Counted from the first letter of the stretch, positions 25,786 to 37,048 are shown. The stretch is DNA of 42,240 nt from an uncultured Lactobacillus sp. (GCF_947367125.1 NZ_CANBCQ010000022.1:1-42240); one strand, 5' to 3'. A program made the numbers and translations. The notes: a model not told the origin generated them from the sequence alone.

Positions 25786-27229
25786 AAATCCAATGCTCAG
25801 TTGGAGACTCAAAAATGTTATCAGCCTCTTTTGGTCCCATGCGATATGGCAAATATTGTGCAATATCTGGATTGCCAGCTTCATTTTCTTTTTGCCAAGC
25901 ATCTTCAACAGCATCGATGAATTCCCAATAACGTTTCAATTCACTCCAATGAGTAAAGTTGGTTGAATCGTTAACGAACACATCATGAAGCAATCTTTCA
26001 TAGCCATCTGGTACTTTAGCCATTTCAGCTTTAGAAAAAGCATAAGCCAAGTTTTCCCGACGAATTCCAGGCTGATCGATTCTCTTCCCGTTAATTGTGA
26101 AGTAAATCTCACTAGTTGGGTCAATTACAATCGTAATATTGTTGGAATGTGCTTGACCATATGGGTTATTAATGTGCTTCAACACAATATCGATTCGGTT
26201 CTTCTTTTCCTTAAATTCTTTACCAGTTCTAAAGTAAATTGGCACGCCAGCAATTGGACCTGCATTAAACTTAACCTTACCAGCAACAAAAGTTTCAGTA
26301 GTTGATTCAGGATCAACATTAGGTTCTTGTTTATAAGCAAAAGTAGTATCACTGCCTAAATATTGGCCACGCACAAAGTCTTGCTTTACTTCATCTGGAC
26401 TAGGAATAATCAAACTCTTCAGCAAATCTTGTTTAGCTTGGTGAATACTTGCAGAAGAAAGATCCTTTGGTTCCGGCATAGCTAACAAGGTAATAATTTG
26501 GAAAATATGATTTTGAACCATATCACGCAAAGCACCTGAAGTATCATAGTAGCCCCCACGTGCTTCAACCCCAAGTCGTTCTGCCAAAGTAACTTGAATA
26601 TTTTTAATATAATCACTGCACCAAATATTTTTGACCATTGAGTTAGTAAAACGCATTGGCATGATATTTTGAATCATTTCTTTACCTAAATAGTGATCAA
26701 TTCTAAAAATATCATCTTCAGCAAATGAGGCGGTAATTTGCTTATTTAATTCCTCAGCCGAAGCTAAGTCACGGCCAAATGGCTTTTCAACAACAATTCG
26801 GTTAAAGCCGCTTCCAGTCAAATGTTGGTCATTAATGTGCGTAGCAATTGTGCCGAAGAATCTTGGTGCCATGGCCATGTAGAAAAGCCGATTACCTTGG
26901 GCACTATAGCGATCATCAAGTTCTTGAGCCAAATTCTTTAAAATCTCATAGTGTTCAACGTTAGTTACATCATGAGATTGGTAATAAAAGTGACTTGCAA
27001 AAGCCTTTAAATCATTTTCATCGACTGTATCGTGGGTTTCATGAACAGCATCACTAACCTGTTCACGCAAATATTCATGTGACCAAGGCCGACGAGCTGT
27101 ACCAATCACAGCAAAATTATCACGAATTAATCCTTGTTCATACAGATTAAATAAAGCTGGATAAAGCTTACGATGGGCCAAATCGCCGCTACCACCAAAA
27201 ATAATCATTACAACGGGAATATTTTTCAT
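25778..27229 (-). CDS. zwf: Glucose-6-phosphate 1-dehydrogenase
   Basis: First enzyme of the oxidative pentose phosphate branch, producing NADPH and 6-phosphogluconolactone. The nucleotide-binding motif is FGGSGDLAHRK (11-21), the EKPFG motif is at 148-152, and the substrate-binding RIDHYLGKE at 176-184 holds the catalytic His. Length 483 aa is standard. The SD AGAAAGGGA precedes the ATG. The pairing zwf-dinB is seen in several lactobacilli. It probably supports biosynthetic NADPH supply rather than bulk catabolism if the strain is homofermentative (inference). Confidence 0.96.
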   Translation of the reverse strand: MKNIPVVMIIFGGSGDLAHRKLYPALFNLYEQGLIRDNFAVIGTARRPWSHEYLREQVSDAVHETHDTVDENDLKAFASHFYYQSHDVTNVEHYEILKNLAQELDDRYSAQGNRLFYMAMAPRFFGTIATHINDQHLTGSGFNRIVVEKPFGRDLASAEELNKQITASFAEDDIFRIDHYLGKEMIQNIMPMRFTNSMVKNIWCSDYIKNIQVTLAERLGVEARGGYYDTSGALRDMVQNHIFQIITLLAMPEPKDLSSASIHQAKQDLLKSLIIPSPDEVKQDFVRGQYLGSDTTFAYKQEPNVDPESTTETFVAGKVKFNAGPIAGVPIYFRTGKEFKEKKNRIDIVLKHINNPYGQAHSNNITIVIDPTSEIYFTINGKRIDQPGIRRENLAYAFSKAEMAKVPDGYERLLHDVFVNDSTNFTHWSELKRYWEFIDAVEDAWQKENEAGNPDIAQYLPYRMGPKEADNIFESPTEHWIYE

Positions 27230-27294
27230 TTTTGATCCCTTTCTCTAATTTAAAATCATCACCTTTATTTTACAACAAGCTATTTTTTAGCAAA

Positions 27295-27320
27295 ACAAAA
27301 AGCGTCAAAAATGACGCTTC
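27295..27320 (-). terminator. Terminator after yajC
   Basis: On the minus strand AAGCGTCA-TTTT-TGACGCTT is followed by TTTGTTTTG, 15 bases beyond the yajC stop codon. Confidence 0.8.
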
Positions 27321-27334
27321 TTTAAGTTAACAAA

Positions 27335-27721
27335 TTACTTATCTTCGTTTTTAGTTTCGTCTGTCTTTTCTTCAGGCTTTTCTGCTGGAGTTTCTTCCTT
27401 GCTTTCGGCTGGAGCTGCTGGAATCACACGACGAACAGCCATTCTTTCAAAAGTTAAGTAAATGCCATCTGCATCAACAACGATCGTCTTATCACTGTTG
27501 ATCTTATCTACTTTACCATGTAAACCGTCAACTAAGATAACTTCGTCACCCTTCTTTAATTGGTCCATCATTTGCATTCTTTGTTGTTGTTGCTTCTTTT
27601 GGGGACGAATCATGCCAAAGTAAGTAAAAGCAATCAAAATAATAAATAAAAGAATCATCATCCAGTTGCTGTTAGCTGCAGCACCGGCATTTGCTAAAAA
27701 TAAAATATTCAAATTTTCCAC
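27335..27721 (-). CDS. yajC: Preprotein translocase subunit YajC
   Basis: Accessory membrane subunit of the Sec translocon. The single transmembrane helix (about residues 20-37, MMILLFIILIAFTYFGMI) is followed by RPQKKQQQQRMQMMDQLKKGDEVI, the diagnostic YajC sequence. A small beta domain and an acidic Glu/Pro/Lys tail (about 100-128) complete it. SD GAGGTGG precedes the ATG. It lies downstream of ruvB, the usual ruvB-yajC neighbourhood. Two TATAAT sequences in the 51-base gap (27760-27755 and 27751-27746) suggest it also has its own promoter. Confidence 0.93.
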   Translation of the reverse strand: MENLNILFLANAGAAANSNWMMILLFIILIAFTYFGMIRPQKKQQQQRMQMMDQLKKGDEVILVDGLHGKVDKINSDKTIVVDADGIYLTFERMAVRRVIPAAPAESKEETPAEKPEEKTDETKNEDK

Positions 27722-27772
27722 CTCATTAAACTTAATTTGCTAGATATTATAACCATTATACAGAAAACCAAA

Positions 27773-28795
27773 CTATTTATCACCTGGAATTGGCAATCCT
27801 AATTGTAAATATGCTTTATCAGTTACCATTCGCCCACGCGGAGTTAACAAAATAAAACCGTGCTGCAATAAATATGGTTCATACAATGATTCGATTGTCT
27901 CCATATCTTCCCCAACATTGGCCGCTAAAGTGCGAATTCCAACCGGTCCGCCATTATAGCCTTCAATCATCGTTCTCAAAAGTCGACGATCAGTCTGATC
28001 AAGCCCTTCATCATCAACTTGCAGCTGCTTTAGTGCATTTTCCGTAGTCTCAAGTGAAATTGTCTTTTCACCCTTTACTTCCGCAAAGTCACGCACTCTC
28101 TTAAGTAAACGATTAGCTACCCGCGGCGTTCCGCGCGAACGACGAGCCAATTCATGAGCTGCTTCTGGCGCAATTGAAGTATGGAAAACATCACTGGAAC
28201 GCAGGACAATTTGCTCCAATTCCTCAATGGTATAGTACTGCATATGTTCAACAATGCCAAAGCGATCACGTAGTGGCGCCGACAATTGTCCTGCCAAAGT
28301 CGTAGCTCCGATTAATGTAAATGGCGGCAACGGCACATGGACTGCATGCGTAGTTTGCCCTTCACCAATTACAATATCAATATAATAATCTTCCATTGCC
28401 GAATAGAGCACTTCTTCTACTGGCTTAGCCAAACGGTGAATTTCATCGATAAATAAAACATCCCCTGGATCTAAGTCAGACAACAGTGCCACCAAATCGC
28501 CTGCTTTTTCAATAGCAGGGCCACTGGTACTCTTTAAATGTACTCCCAACTCATTAGCTATTACAAAAGCTAATGTTGTCTTCCCCAAGCCTGGTGGGCC
28601 ATAAAGTAAGACGTGATCGAGCGCTTCATCGCGCTGTCTAGCCGCCTTGATATAAATATTCATTTCTTTTTTGACCCGTTTTTGACCTAAATACTGGTCG
28701 AGCGTTTGTGGGCGTAACGAGAGTTCCATTTGTTGTTCTTCAGGATTTTCAATGTTGCCTGAAGTTACTTGATCTTCTTCTGCCACCAGCTTCAC
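27773..28795 (-). CDS. ruvB: Holliday junction DNA helicase RuvB
   Basis: AAA+ motor that drives branch migration with RuvA. Walker A is GPPGLGKT (66-73), Walker B/DEIH lies at 117-120, the sensor 1 region is LIGATT, and [11 protein letters not shown] is the sensor 2 arginine finger region. The C-terminal winged-helix domain includes [13 protein letters not shown] and [10 protein letters not shown]. Length 340 aa is typical. It is the last gene of the mutS-mutL-ruvA-ruvB cluster, 39 bases after ruvA. Confidence 0.97.
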   Translation of the reverse strand: MKLVAEEDQVTSGNIENPEEQQMELSLRPQTLDQYLGQKRVKKEMNIYIKAARQRDEALDHVLLYGPPGLGKTTLAFVIANELGVHLKSTSGPAIEKAGDLVALLSDLDPGDVLFIDEIHRLAKPVEEVLYSAMEDYYIDIVIGEGQTTHAVHVPLPPFTLIGATTLAGQLSAPLRDRFGIVEHMQYYTIEELEQIVLRSSDVFHTSIAPEAAHELARRSRGTPRVANRLLKRVRDFAEVKGEKTISLETTENALKQLQVDDEGLDQTDRRLLRTMIEGYNGGPVGIRTLAANVGEDMETIESLYEPYLLQHGFILLTPRGRMVTDKAYLQLGLPIPGDK

Positions 28796-28834
28796 TTCCT
28801 TAAAAAATAATCATCTGTTCTATTATACCAAGAT

Positions 28835-29422
28835 CTATTTTTTAAGCAGTAATGCTAAGCCTTTTTTAATATATTGATCTGCAGTGTCAGCATCAATTTT
28901 TTCGAGTTTTGGTGTAATTCGATCAACTTCTTTTTGCGTATAACCTAATGCAATTAGTGCTAACAAGGCATCATTCAATGCTGGTGGAATTTCCTTGCCG
29001 TTATCTGGACGATCAAGCCGGGCAACATAATCACCTAACTTGCCTTTAAGATCAAGTACAATTTGTGAAGCGGTCTTTTTGCCCACTCCCGGAAAACGGG
29101 TTAAATATTTTACTTCGCCTTGCTCAATTGCTTCGGCTAAAGAATTGCTGTCTTCAGCTGCCATAATTGCTAAGGCACTTTTAGGACCGATGCCGCTAAC
29201 GCTGAGCAATTTTAGGAATAGGCCTTTATCATCTTGGCTCTTAAAGCCGTATAAAGTAATGCCAGTATCACGCACTACTTGCTCAACAAAAACTTTAGCT
29301 TTTTGCCCTTGAGTGTAGGCAAAAGGTGTCGGACTATAAACCTTGTAACCCATGCCGCCAACATCAACTACGACATAACTCGGTGTAATTACAGTAATCA
29401 CGCCTTCAAAATATTCGTACAT
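28835..29422 (-). CDS. ruvA: Holliday junction DNA helicase RuvA
   Basis: Tetrameric junction-binding partner of RuvB. The N-terminal OB fold ([20 protein letters not shown]) is followed by tandem helix-hairpin-helix motifs ([16 protein letters not shown] near 72-87 and [16 protein letters not shown] near 107-122). A C-terminal three-helix domain (about 145-195) contacts RuvB. Length 195 aa is normal. The start overlaps the mutL stop (TAATG). Confidence 0.96.
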   Translation of the reverse strand: MYEYFEGVITVITPSYVVVDVGGMGYKVYSPTPFAYTQGQKAKVFVEQVVRDTGITLYGFKSQDDKGLFLKLLSVSGIGPKSALAIMAAEDSNSLAEAIEQGEVKYLTRFPGVGKKTASQIVLDLKGKLGDYVARLDRPDNGKEIPPALNDALLALIALGYTQKEVDRITPKLEKIDADTADQYIKKGLALLLKK

Positions 29423-31347
29423 TATTCATCCTTCTTAAACATTTTTCTCAGTTCGTTTTGACTCATTCTAACTAAAACTATCCGGCCATCAGCATCATGA
29501 TAGGGATCAGTACATTTGCGCAAATCAAGCAAAATTTGCTCTGCTTCTGCTGCTGATACTTTAATTTTACCAGTTACTTCTCGCCTAGCTTGTTCAGCTG
29601 CTATTCGGGCAAATAGTTTATCAGCTTGACCTTGGTCAATATTCAAGTAGCTATCCAAAATTTTGCGTATTGAATCTTCAACATTATCATGAATCCAAGT
29701 AGGGTATGAACGGACAATAAAACTATTTTGTCCAAAATCTTCTAAATAAATTCCCACTCGCTTAATCTGGTCAATTTGCGTCTTAATTTGCATAAAATCA
29801 AGATTGCCAAATTCTAAAATGATCGGTGTTAACAGTCCCTGCTGGATCACTTTTTTAGCTGTGATCATTTGCAAAATTTGCTCAAATTGTAAACGACGTC
29901 TTGCCGCAACTTGATCAATTAAAAACAGATCACCATTATGCTGAGCAATTAAGTAAGTATCTGTTTGCCCAACATAACTTAATGCCGGCATATTATTGGC
30001 CAGCGTTTCATCCCCACTTGAAATAACTTCTTGATCAGATTTAGTAGTAGGAAAAGGGGTTAAATTCTGCTGCAAGGCAACATTTTGATTCCAAGTTTTA
30101 GTAATGACATATTGCTTATCTTCACGCGGTAAATTAAGGTCAACATATTTTAGTTCATTACTATCTTTATCTGGCTCAACGGAAGCAACGTTCACTGAAG
30201 AATCAGACTTAGTGGTCAAAAAATCCGGTCTTTCTTGTTCTCGAATCTCAGGATCTTTTTTACGAGCTGTATTTACTACATCTTGATTCAAATTAAAGCT
30301 AAGTTGATCAACTAAAGTTTCACGTTTATTTTCTAAATTGGCAAAAGCACTGGTTTGTTCGACTTTTTCCACCAGTGCATTACTAATTGCACTGGTGATT
30401 AGTCGACCTAATTCTTTTTCTTTTGAAAGCCGCACCTCTTGCTTAGTGGGATGGACGTTAACATCAACTAGCAAAGGATCAACTTTAATTGCTAGCACAA
30501 TAATTGGATAGTGCCGAGCTGCTAATTTTGAGCCATAGCCATCCATAATTGCCGTATTCAACTGAAAGTTTTTAATATAGCGACCATTTAGCAAAATCGA
30601 AATAAAGTTACGCGTCGACCTAGTTAATTCCGGCTTTGACATTAATCCCTCAATTTTGAAATCACTATCTTTAGCCGAAAATTCCTGCATTTTTTCCGCA
30701 ATATGCCGACCGTAAACATTAGCTACGGTTTGTTTCAAATTGCCATTGCCAGTTGTTCTAAGCAAAACTTTGCCAGTATTCGACAAGGTAAAAGACACAT
30801 ATGGATAACCCAAAGCTAGGCGATTAATGATATCCACAATTTTCATTATCTCAGTTCTCGGACTACGCAAATATTTGAGCCGGGCTGGTGTATTAAAGAA
30901 CAAATCTTTGACGGTAATTTTAGTTCCTTGTCGTGCCGCCGCATCTTCTTGCCCTTTTTTATTGCCACCACTAAAGTTGGCGCGAATACCAATTGCACCT
31001 TCGGTTGCTGTCAAAATTTCCACGTGACTAACAGCAGAAATTGAAGCCAAAGCTTCCCCACGGAAGCCTAAAGTAGCCACTTTAAACAGGTCATGTTCAT
31101 TAGCAATTTTGCTTGTCGCATGACGGGTAAAGGCTAAATCTACTTGATCTCGCGCAATTCCCGTACCGTTATCTTGGACTACAATTTGTTTTAAACCTGC
31201 ATCAACAAAATCAACCCGAATCCTTGTTGCACCAGCATCTAATGAGTTTTCCACCAATTCCTTAACTACGCTAGCTGGACGCTCAATCACTTCCCCAGCA
31301 GCAATTTGATTAGTTAAAGTCTCTGATAACTCATGAATTTTATTCAT
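29422..31347 (-). CDS. mutL: DNA mismatch repair protein MutL
   Basis: GHKL-type ATPase linking MutS to downstream repair. N-terminal ATPase motifs are intact: [14 protein letters not shown] (30-43), DNGTGI (59-64) and GFRGEAL (94-100). A linker of about 130 residues leads to the C-terminal dimerisation domain. In that domain the endonuclease motif known from Bacillus-type MutL (DQHAxxExxxxE) reads [12 protein letters not shown] near residue 472, and the later Cys-containing and CPHGRP-like motifs read REVTGKIKV and HDADGRIV. The nuclease metal ligands therefore appear lost. Length 641 aa is normal. Start and stop overlap mutS and ruvA. Confidence 0.95.
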   Translation of the reverse strand: MNKIHELSETLTNQIAAGEVIERPASVVKELVENSLDAGATRIRVDFVDAGLKQIVVQDNGTGIARDQVDLAFTRHATSKIANEHDLFKVATLGFRGEALASISAVSHVEILTATEGAIGIRANFSGGNKKGQEDAAARQGTKITVKDLFFNTPARLKYLRSPRTEIMKIVDIINRLALGYPYVSFTLSNTGKVLLRTTGNGNLKQTVANVYGRHIAEKMQEFSAKDSDFKIEGLMSKPELTRSTRNFISILLNGRYIKNFQLNTAIMDGYGSKLAARHYPIIVLAIKVDPLLVDVNVHPTKQEVRLSKEKELGRLITSAISNALVEKVEQTSAFANLENKRETLVDQLSFNLNQDVVNTARKKDPEIREQERPDFLTTKSDSSVNVASVEPDKDSNELKYVDLNLPREDKQYVITKTWNQNVALQQNLTPFPTTKSDQEVISSGDETLANNMPALSYVGQTDTYLIAQHNGDLFLIDQVAARRRLQFEQILQMITAKKVIQQGLLTPIILEFGNLDFMQIKTQIDQIKRVGIYLEDFGQNSFIVRSYPTWIHDNVEDSIRKILDSYLNIDQGQADKLFARIAAEQARREVTGKIKVSAAEAEQILLDLRKCTDPYHDADGRIVLVRMSQNELRKMFKKDE

Positions 31348-33944
31348 TAATGGTCATCCTTTAAATCTTTTTGCCAATCGGCCACCATTTGCATAATTTG
31401 CAGTGGTGTTTTATCAGCCAAGTAAAGATTAGAAATATCGTCTAACACATCTTGCTCGGCATCAGTTAAGCCTGAACTGTCATTTTGTGTTTCGACTTCT
31501 TCATCGTCGTTTTCCACAGGTGCAGCAAATAAGTCTAATTGCTGACTGACCGGAGCAAGTTCACTGCCTTGAGCTTCAAGGCGTTTCAACAACTTAGTTG
31601 CTTCGCGCAATACATTCCGTGGTAAGCCAGCTAATTGAGCTACGTGAATCCCATAACTTTGATCAGCTGGACCTGGCAAAATCTTGTGCAAAAAGATCAA
31701 CTTGCCATTTTCCTCTGTAGCGCCAACGTGAATGTTCTTTAAATGATCCAGTGTCTCATCCATTACTGTTAATTCATGATAGTGGGTCGCAAATAACGCT
31801 TTGGCACCAACTTTATCATGTAAATATTTAACAATTGCTCCAGCTAAAGCCATCCCATCATAAGTAGCAGTTCCACGGCCAATTTCATCAAACAGGACTA
31901 GACTACGTTTAGTAGCATACTGCAAAGCTTCATTTGCTTCACTCATTTCCACCATAAAAGTACTTTGCCCAGAAATTAAGTCATCAGCTGCCCCAATTCT
32001 GGTAAAAATTTGATCAAAAATTGGCAAATCAGCACTATCAGCTGGGACAAAAGAACCTACTTGTGCCATGATCGCAATCAAGGCCATTTGCCGCATATAA
32101 GTACTTTTACCAGACATGTTAGGACCAGTAATCAGAAAAATATTAGTTCCTTCATCCATTTTGACATCATTAGGAATATATGACCCTGCTGTCATAACTT
32201 TTTCCACAACTGGGTGGCGTCCATTAACCACATTAATATCCTGATTATCCACATGAAAAGCTGGACGACAATAATTATTTTGTTCTGCCACCGTAGCAAA
32301 GCCGCAATAAACATCCAATGCAGCTAGTTGTCCACCTAATTTTTGTAAAGCAGGAATATATTTCTTTACTTCTTCACGTAATTTAACGAACAGATCATAT
32401 TCCAAATCAGTGGACCGGGTCTGAGCTTCCAAAATAAGGTTTTCATGCTCTTTAAGCTCAGGAGTAATGTAACGTTCCGCGTTAGTCAAAGTTTGCTTAC
32501 GCGTATAACGGTCAAGCGGCACTTTCGGTTTATTACCGTTTGAAACCTGAATATAATAGCCAAAGACCTTATTGTAACCCACTTTTAGATTTTCAATACC
32601 CGTCTTTTGCCGTTCATCAGCTTCCATCTCAGCTAACCATTTTTTACCATTATTCATAGCATCCCGATAGCGATCAAGCTGTTGGTCCACGCCGTCACGA
32701 ATCAAGCCACCTTCGGTTGTTAAAATAGGCGGATCTTTAACCAAAGTCGAAGTAATTGTTTCAGCAACGCCTTTTAATGGATCAATCTGCTTGGCAAAAT
32801 CAACCAAAATATCAGCATCTGATTGCGCTAAAGCATCCAAAATAACTGGTACAGCCTGTAGCGACCGTGATAATTGCAATAATTCACGGGCATTGACATT
32901 GCCAAAAGCAATCCGTCCGGTTAAACGCTCTAAGTCATAAACGCCCTTTAAAGCATCAACCACATTCTCACGAGTAAAGTAACCATCAAGCAAGGCTTGC
33001 ACCATTTCTTCACGGTGATTGATTTGCTTCATATCTAACAAAGGTCGTGCTAGCCACTGCTTAAGCAAACGTCCACCCATCGCAGTGTGCGTTTTATCTA
33101 AAACCCAGAACAACGAGCCCATCTTTTTGCCAGTCTTAGCAGAAGCAACTAATTCTAAATTGTTTTGGACAGTATGCGACATTTGCAAGTATTGATTCAC
33201 TTCATAGCTTTTAGCGATCTGCAAGTGAGCTAAGCTGCGCTTTTGCGTTGAAAGCAAATAGCCAACTAACTGTCTAGTAGCTTCCTTTTCAGCACTATTA
33301 GTCAAATTCTGTTCAACATATGATATTTCAGCATGTTCCCCTTCAATTGGTGTAGGTGTCGAAACTATAATATTTGCCTTGTGCATAAAGTCTTTATTTT
33401 GCTCAGTCAAGGGACCATTATACACAACTTCCCGCGTTCTCAGTGACAAAAGTTCATTTGAAACGGCGTCAAAGCTCTTCAAATGGGTAGCGTAAATTTT
33501 ACCTGTTGATAAGTCACTATATGCTAAACCAAAACCACTCTTAGTTGTGACTACTGAGGTTAAATAGTTGGCGTCTTTGGCATCATTTGGGCCTTCATTC
33601 ATCATGGTTCCGGGAGTTACCAACTGAATGATTCCGCGCTTAACCATTCCCTTAGCTTTTTTCGGATCTTCAAGTTGTTCACAAAGAGCTACCTTATATC
33701 CTTTTTCAACCAAAGTATTCACATAAGTATCCACAGCCATATGTGGCACACCAGCCATTGGAATAGGATTCTTAGTTTTATTTGAGCGATGAGTCAGCGT
33801 TAATTCAAGGATTTGCGCTCCTTTAACTGCATCATCTTCAAAAAGCTCATAGAAATCTCCGACGCGATAAAAAAGAAAGGCATCAGGATATTGCTTTTTA
33901 ATTTCGTAATATTGCTCCATCATTGGAGTTGTTTTCTCAGCCAT
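31347..33944 (-). CDS. mutS: DNA mismatch repair protein MutS
   Basis: Mismatch-recognising ATPase. The N-terminal mismatch-binding domain has FLFYRVGDFYELFEDDA (about 22-38, with the Phe-x-Glu reading motif in FYELF). Connector, core, clamp and lever domains follow. Walker A is GPNMSGKST (near residue 606), Walker B is LVLFDEIGRGTATYDG, and THYHEL lies further on. The C-terminus has a helix-turn-helix and a QLDLFA-type sequence (QQLDLFAAP) resembling a beta-clamp binding motif. Length 865 aa is typical. The mutL start overlaps its stop (TAATG). A TATAAT at 33990-33985 is the probable -10. Confidence 0.97.
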   Translation of the reverse strand: MAEKTTPMMEQYYEIKKQYPDAFLFYRVGDFYELFEDDAVKGAQILELTLTHRSNKTKNPIPMAGVPHMAVDTYVNTLVEKGYKVALCEQLEDPKKAKGMVKRGIIQLVTPGTMMNEGPNDAKDANYLTSVVTTKSGFGLAYSDLSTGKIYATHLKSFDAVSNELLSLRTREVVYNGPLTEQNKDFMHKANIIVSTPTPIEGEHAEISYVEQNLTNSAEKEATRQLVGYLLSTQKRSLAHLQIAKSYEVNQYLQMSHTVQNNLELVASAKTGKKMGSLFWVLDKTHTAMGGRLLKQWLARPLLDMKQINHREEMVQALLDGYFTRENVVDALKGVYDLERLTGRIAFGNVNARELLQLSRSLQAVPVILDALAQSDADILVDFAKQIDPLKGVAETITSTLVKDPPILTTEGGLIRDGVDQQLDRYRDAMNNGKKWLAEMEADERQKTGIENLKVGYNKVFGYYIQVSNGNKPKVPLDRYTRKQTLTNAERYITPELKEHENLILEAQTRSTDLEYDLFVKLREEVKKYIPALQKLGGQLAALDVYCGFATVAEQNNYCRPAFHVDNQDINVVNGRHPVVEKVMTAGSYIPNDVKMDEGTNIFLITGPNMSGKSTYMRQMALIAIMAQVGSFVPADSADLPIFDQIFTRIGAADDLISGQSTFMVEMSEANEALQYATKRSLVLFDEIGRGTATYDGMALAGAIVKYLHDKVGAKALFATHYHELTVMDETLDHLKNIHVGATEENGKLIFLHKILPGPADQSYGIHVAQLAGLPRNVLREATKLLKRLEAQGSELAPVSQQLDLFAAPVENDDEEVETQNDSSGLTDAEQDVLDDISNLYLADKTPLQIMQMVADWQKDLKDDH

Positions 33945-34010
33945 TTAAGTCTCTTTTCTATTCTTAGTTAGAGTTACGTAAAATATTATACGCTATAAAG
34001 GAAGGTAAAA

Positions 34011-34056
34011 GAAAAACTTCGAAGCTAAACTTTTTGTTTAACTTCGAAGCCTTTTT
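34011..34056. terminator. Terminator after groEL, upstream of mutS
   Basis: A 14-bp stem with one mismatch: CTTCGAAGCTAAAC (34017-34030), loop TTTTT, GTTTAACTTCGAAG (34036-34049), flanked by A5 and T5. On the minus strand it is followed by TTTTTCTTTT. The 120 bases between this and groEL hold no gene; just after the groEL stop there is a second hairpin (34146-34169, CTCT-AATGCT/AGCATT-AGAG) without a T-run. Confidence 0.8.
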
Positions 34057-34175
34057 AATTATATTTGTTTTTGAACTAGAGTGAGAGTTTATGCATAATT
34101 TTTCCTTGTTAAGGAACCTGGTCATAGGATGATCAGTAATTGTATCTCTAAATGCTAAAGCATTAAGAGTTATAA

Positions 34176-35819
<1,644 letters not shown>

Positions 35820-35846
35820 TTATTTGTATTTGATTGCTAACTCAAA

Positions 35847-36131
35847 TTACTTAGCAATTGCTAAAATATCTTTTTCATGAAGGACTAAGTACTTTTCACC
35901 TTCGTATTCAACGTCAGTGCCAGAATACTTATCGTAGAGAACTACGTCGCCTTTCTTAACAACCATAGGAATCTTTTCACCGTTTGAAGCATAAGCACCT
36001 TCACCTACGGCTACAACTTCACCTTCAGTTGGCTTTTGCTTAGCGTTTGATGCTAAAACAATGCCACCAACAGTCTTTTCTTCTTCATCTTTAACTTTTA
36101 CGATCACGCGATCACCGATTGGTTGTAACAC
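35847..36131 (-). CDS. groES: Co-chaperonin GroES (10 kDa)
   Basis: Heptameric lid of the GroEL chamber. [11 protein letters not shown] at the N-terminus, the mobile loop [18 protein letters not shown] (about 17-34) and the C-terminal [19 protein letters not shown] are diagnostic. Length 94 aa. Translation starts at GTG (36131-36129) with GGGGG-type SD (AAGGGGGAC) nine bases away. First gene of the operon. Confidence 0.97.
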   Translation of the reverse strand: MLQPIGDRVIVKVKDEEEKTVGGIVLASNAKQKPTEGEVVAVGEGAYASNGEKIPMVVKKGDVVLYDKYSGTDVEYEGEKYLVLHEKDILAIAK

Positions 36132-36188
36132 GTTTAGTCCCCCTTATAATTAATTTTTTCATCAATTGTTTAATTACTTTATTAATCG

Positions 36189-36215
36189 TTAGCACTCTTA
36201 TTTATCAAGTGCTAA
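36189..36215. promoter_or_regulatory. CIRCE operator 1 (HrcA site) in the groESL leader
   Basis: TTAGCACTC-N9-AAGTGCTAA; one base differs from the consensus right arm GAGTGCTAA. It lies between the promoter and the groES SD. Confidence 0.93.
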
Positions 36216-36224
36216 CTTACAAAT

Positions 36225-36256
36225 ATGATAATAACCCGTTTACTAAAAAAAAGCAA
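36225..36256 (-). promoter_or_regulatory. groESL promoter
   Basis: Minus strand: -35 TTGCTT, 17-base spacer beginning with a T-run, -10 TATTAT, located between the two CIRCE elements. Approximate coordinates. Confidence 0.65.
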
Positions 36257-36263
36257 GAAAAAA

Positions 36264-36290
36264 TTAGCACTTTTTGCAAAAGAGTGCTAA
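36264..36290. promoter_or_regulatory. CIRCE operator 2 upstream of the groESL promoter
   Basis: TTAGCACTT-N9-GAGTGCTAA, one mismatch in the left arm. With the first CIRCE it brackets the promoter, which suggests tight HrcA repression. Confidence 0.9.
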
Positions 36291-36309
36291 TTTTATTTTT
36301 ATCTGATTT

Positions 36310-36843
36310 TTAATTCAAAACCGTAGTTAGTAAACCATCAATAATGCCATAGGTTAAGCCCATCACATAATACTGCTTGCATGCATCCCAAAAACTACTA
36401 CATTCCTTTTTATCTTTATCATCAATGAAATAATATTTATCATTTTTCTTGTTTCTAATAGTTTTAATTAATGCATAAAATACTGCTATAATTGCCATCA
36501 AAACAAAAAGAATGATCGGAAAGAAATAGCCAATAATGTCTTGCAAGTTATATGCCATCCCTGCCGCAATTACGACTAGCAAGTAAATTGTAGCAACCAA
36601 TGGATTACAAATCAGACGTGGCGGCTTTACCTTTAGAGACAATAAGATTGAAAAAAGTAATGGCAAAATCAAAATAATTAGCAAAGCTAGAGCATATACG
36701 TTGTTGATTTCTTTTAATTGATAAGCAAAAATATGATCTAACTTACCCCAAAACATGCACAATAAACCAACTACCCAATACACGGCAGTCATGGTCCAAG
36801 TAATTCTAAGTGTTTCATTTTTCTTCTTTTTCACTCTCATCAT
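36310..36843 (-). CDS. Hypothetical membrane protein, four predicted transmembrane segments
   Basis: No family recognised. Hydrophobic segments lie near residues 15-32, 48-68, 84-100 and 106-127. They follow a lysine-rich N-terminus (MRVKKKKNETLR) and precede a charged C-terminal stretch (RNKKNDKYYFIDDKDKKE). The gene has SD AAGGGG and an extended -10 promoter (TGCTATAAT). A dyad TGTTAC-GAT-GTAACA upstream of the -10 could be an operator. It is monocistronic, close to groES, and its function is unknown. Confidence 0.75.
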   Translation of the reverse strand: MMRVKKKKNETLRITWTMTAVYWVVGLLCMFWGKLDHIFAYQLKEINNVYALALLIILILPLLFSILLSLKVKPPRLICNPLVATIYLLVVIAAGMAYNLQDIIGYFFPIILFVLMAIIAVFYALIKTIRNKKNDKYYFIDDKDKKECSSFWDACKQYYVMGLTYGIIDGLLTTVLN

Positions 36844-36861
36844 CCCCTTTAATTAACCAAA

Positions 36862-36888
36862 ATTATAGCATGCTGTTACGATGTAACA
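36862..36888 (-). promoter_or_regulatory. Extended -10 promoter with dyad for the four-TM protein gene
   Basis: TATAAT (36867-36862) preceded by TGC. A 6+6 inverted repeat TGTTAC-GAT-GTAACA (36874-36888) lies in the spacer/-35 region and could bind a repressor. Confidence 0.45.
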
Positions 36889-36902
36889 CCACCGATAATC
36901 AA

Positions 36903-37000
36903 AATCTAATTAACTTACATCTTTACTATATTTCAGCATAAAAATCCATTTAGTTGGAATCTTTTTGTGATTTTCATAAAAGATTGAAGTTAATTAGATT
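36903..37000. repeat. 98-bp inverted repeat with 14-bp perfect arms
   Basis: AATCTAATTAACTT (36903-36916) and AAGTTAATTAGATT (36987-37000) are perfect complements. Inside, ATCTTT (36919-36924) pairs with AAAGAT (36979-36984). It could be a structured RNA that ends at the terminator at 37025-37048, or a tiny MITE-like remnant. No ORF was seen here. Apart from this, the terminator and the start of the toxin locus, the 36844-37146 gap looks empty. Confidence 0.45.
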
Positions 37001-37024
37001 CTTGTTTTAAATAGGCATACTAAA

Positions 37025-37048
37025 AAAGCCCGCAATTGCGAGCTTTTT
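37025..37048. terminator. Bidirectional terminator upstream of the type I toxin locus
   Basis: AAAAAGC and GCTTTTT flank the palindrome CGCAATTGCG with one unpaired base on each side. No annotated gene ends here on the plus strand, so it may end the structured element on its left or insulate the toxin locus. Confidence 0.7.

Noticed and set aside
25786..25914. N-terminal extension of dinB by 43 residues
   Set aside because: The extension lies inside zwf, shows no Y-family sequence, and the ATG at 25785 coupled to the zwf stop gives the expected polymerase N-terminus.
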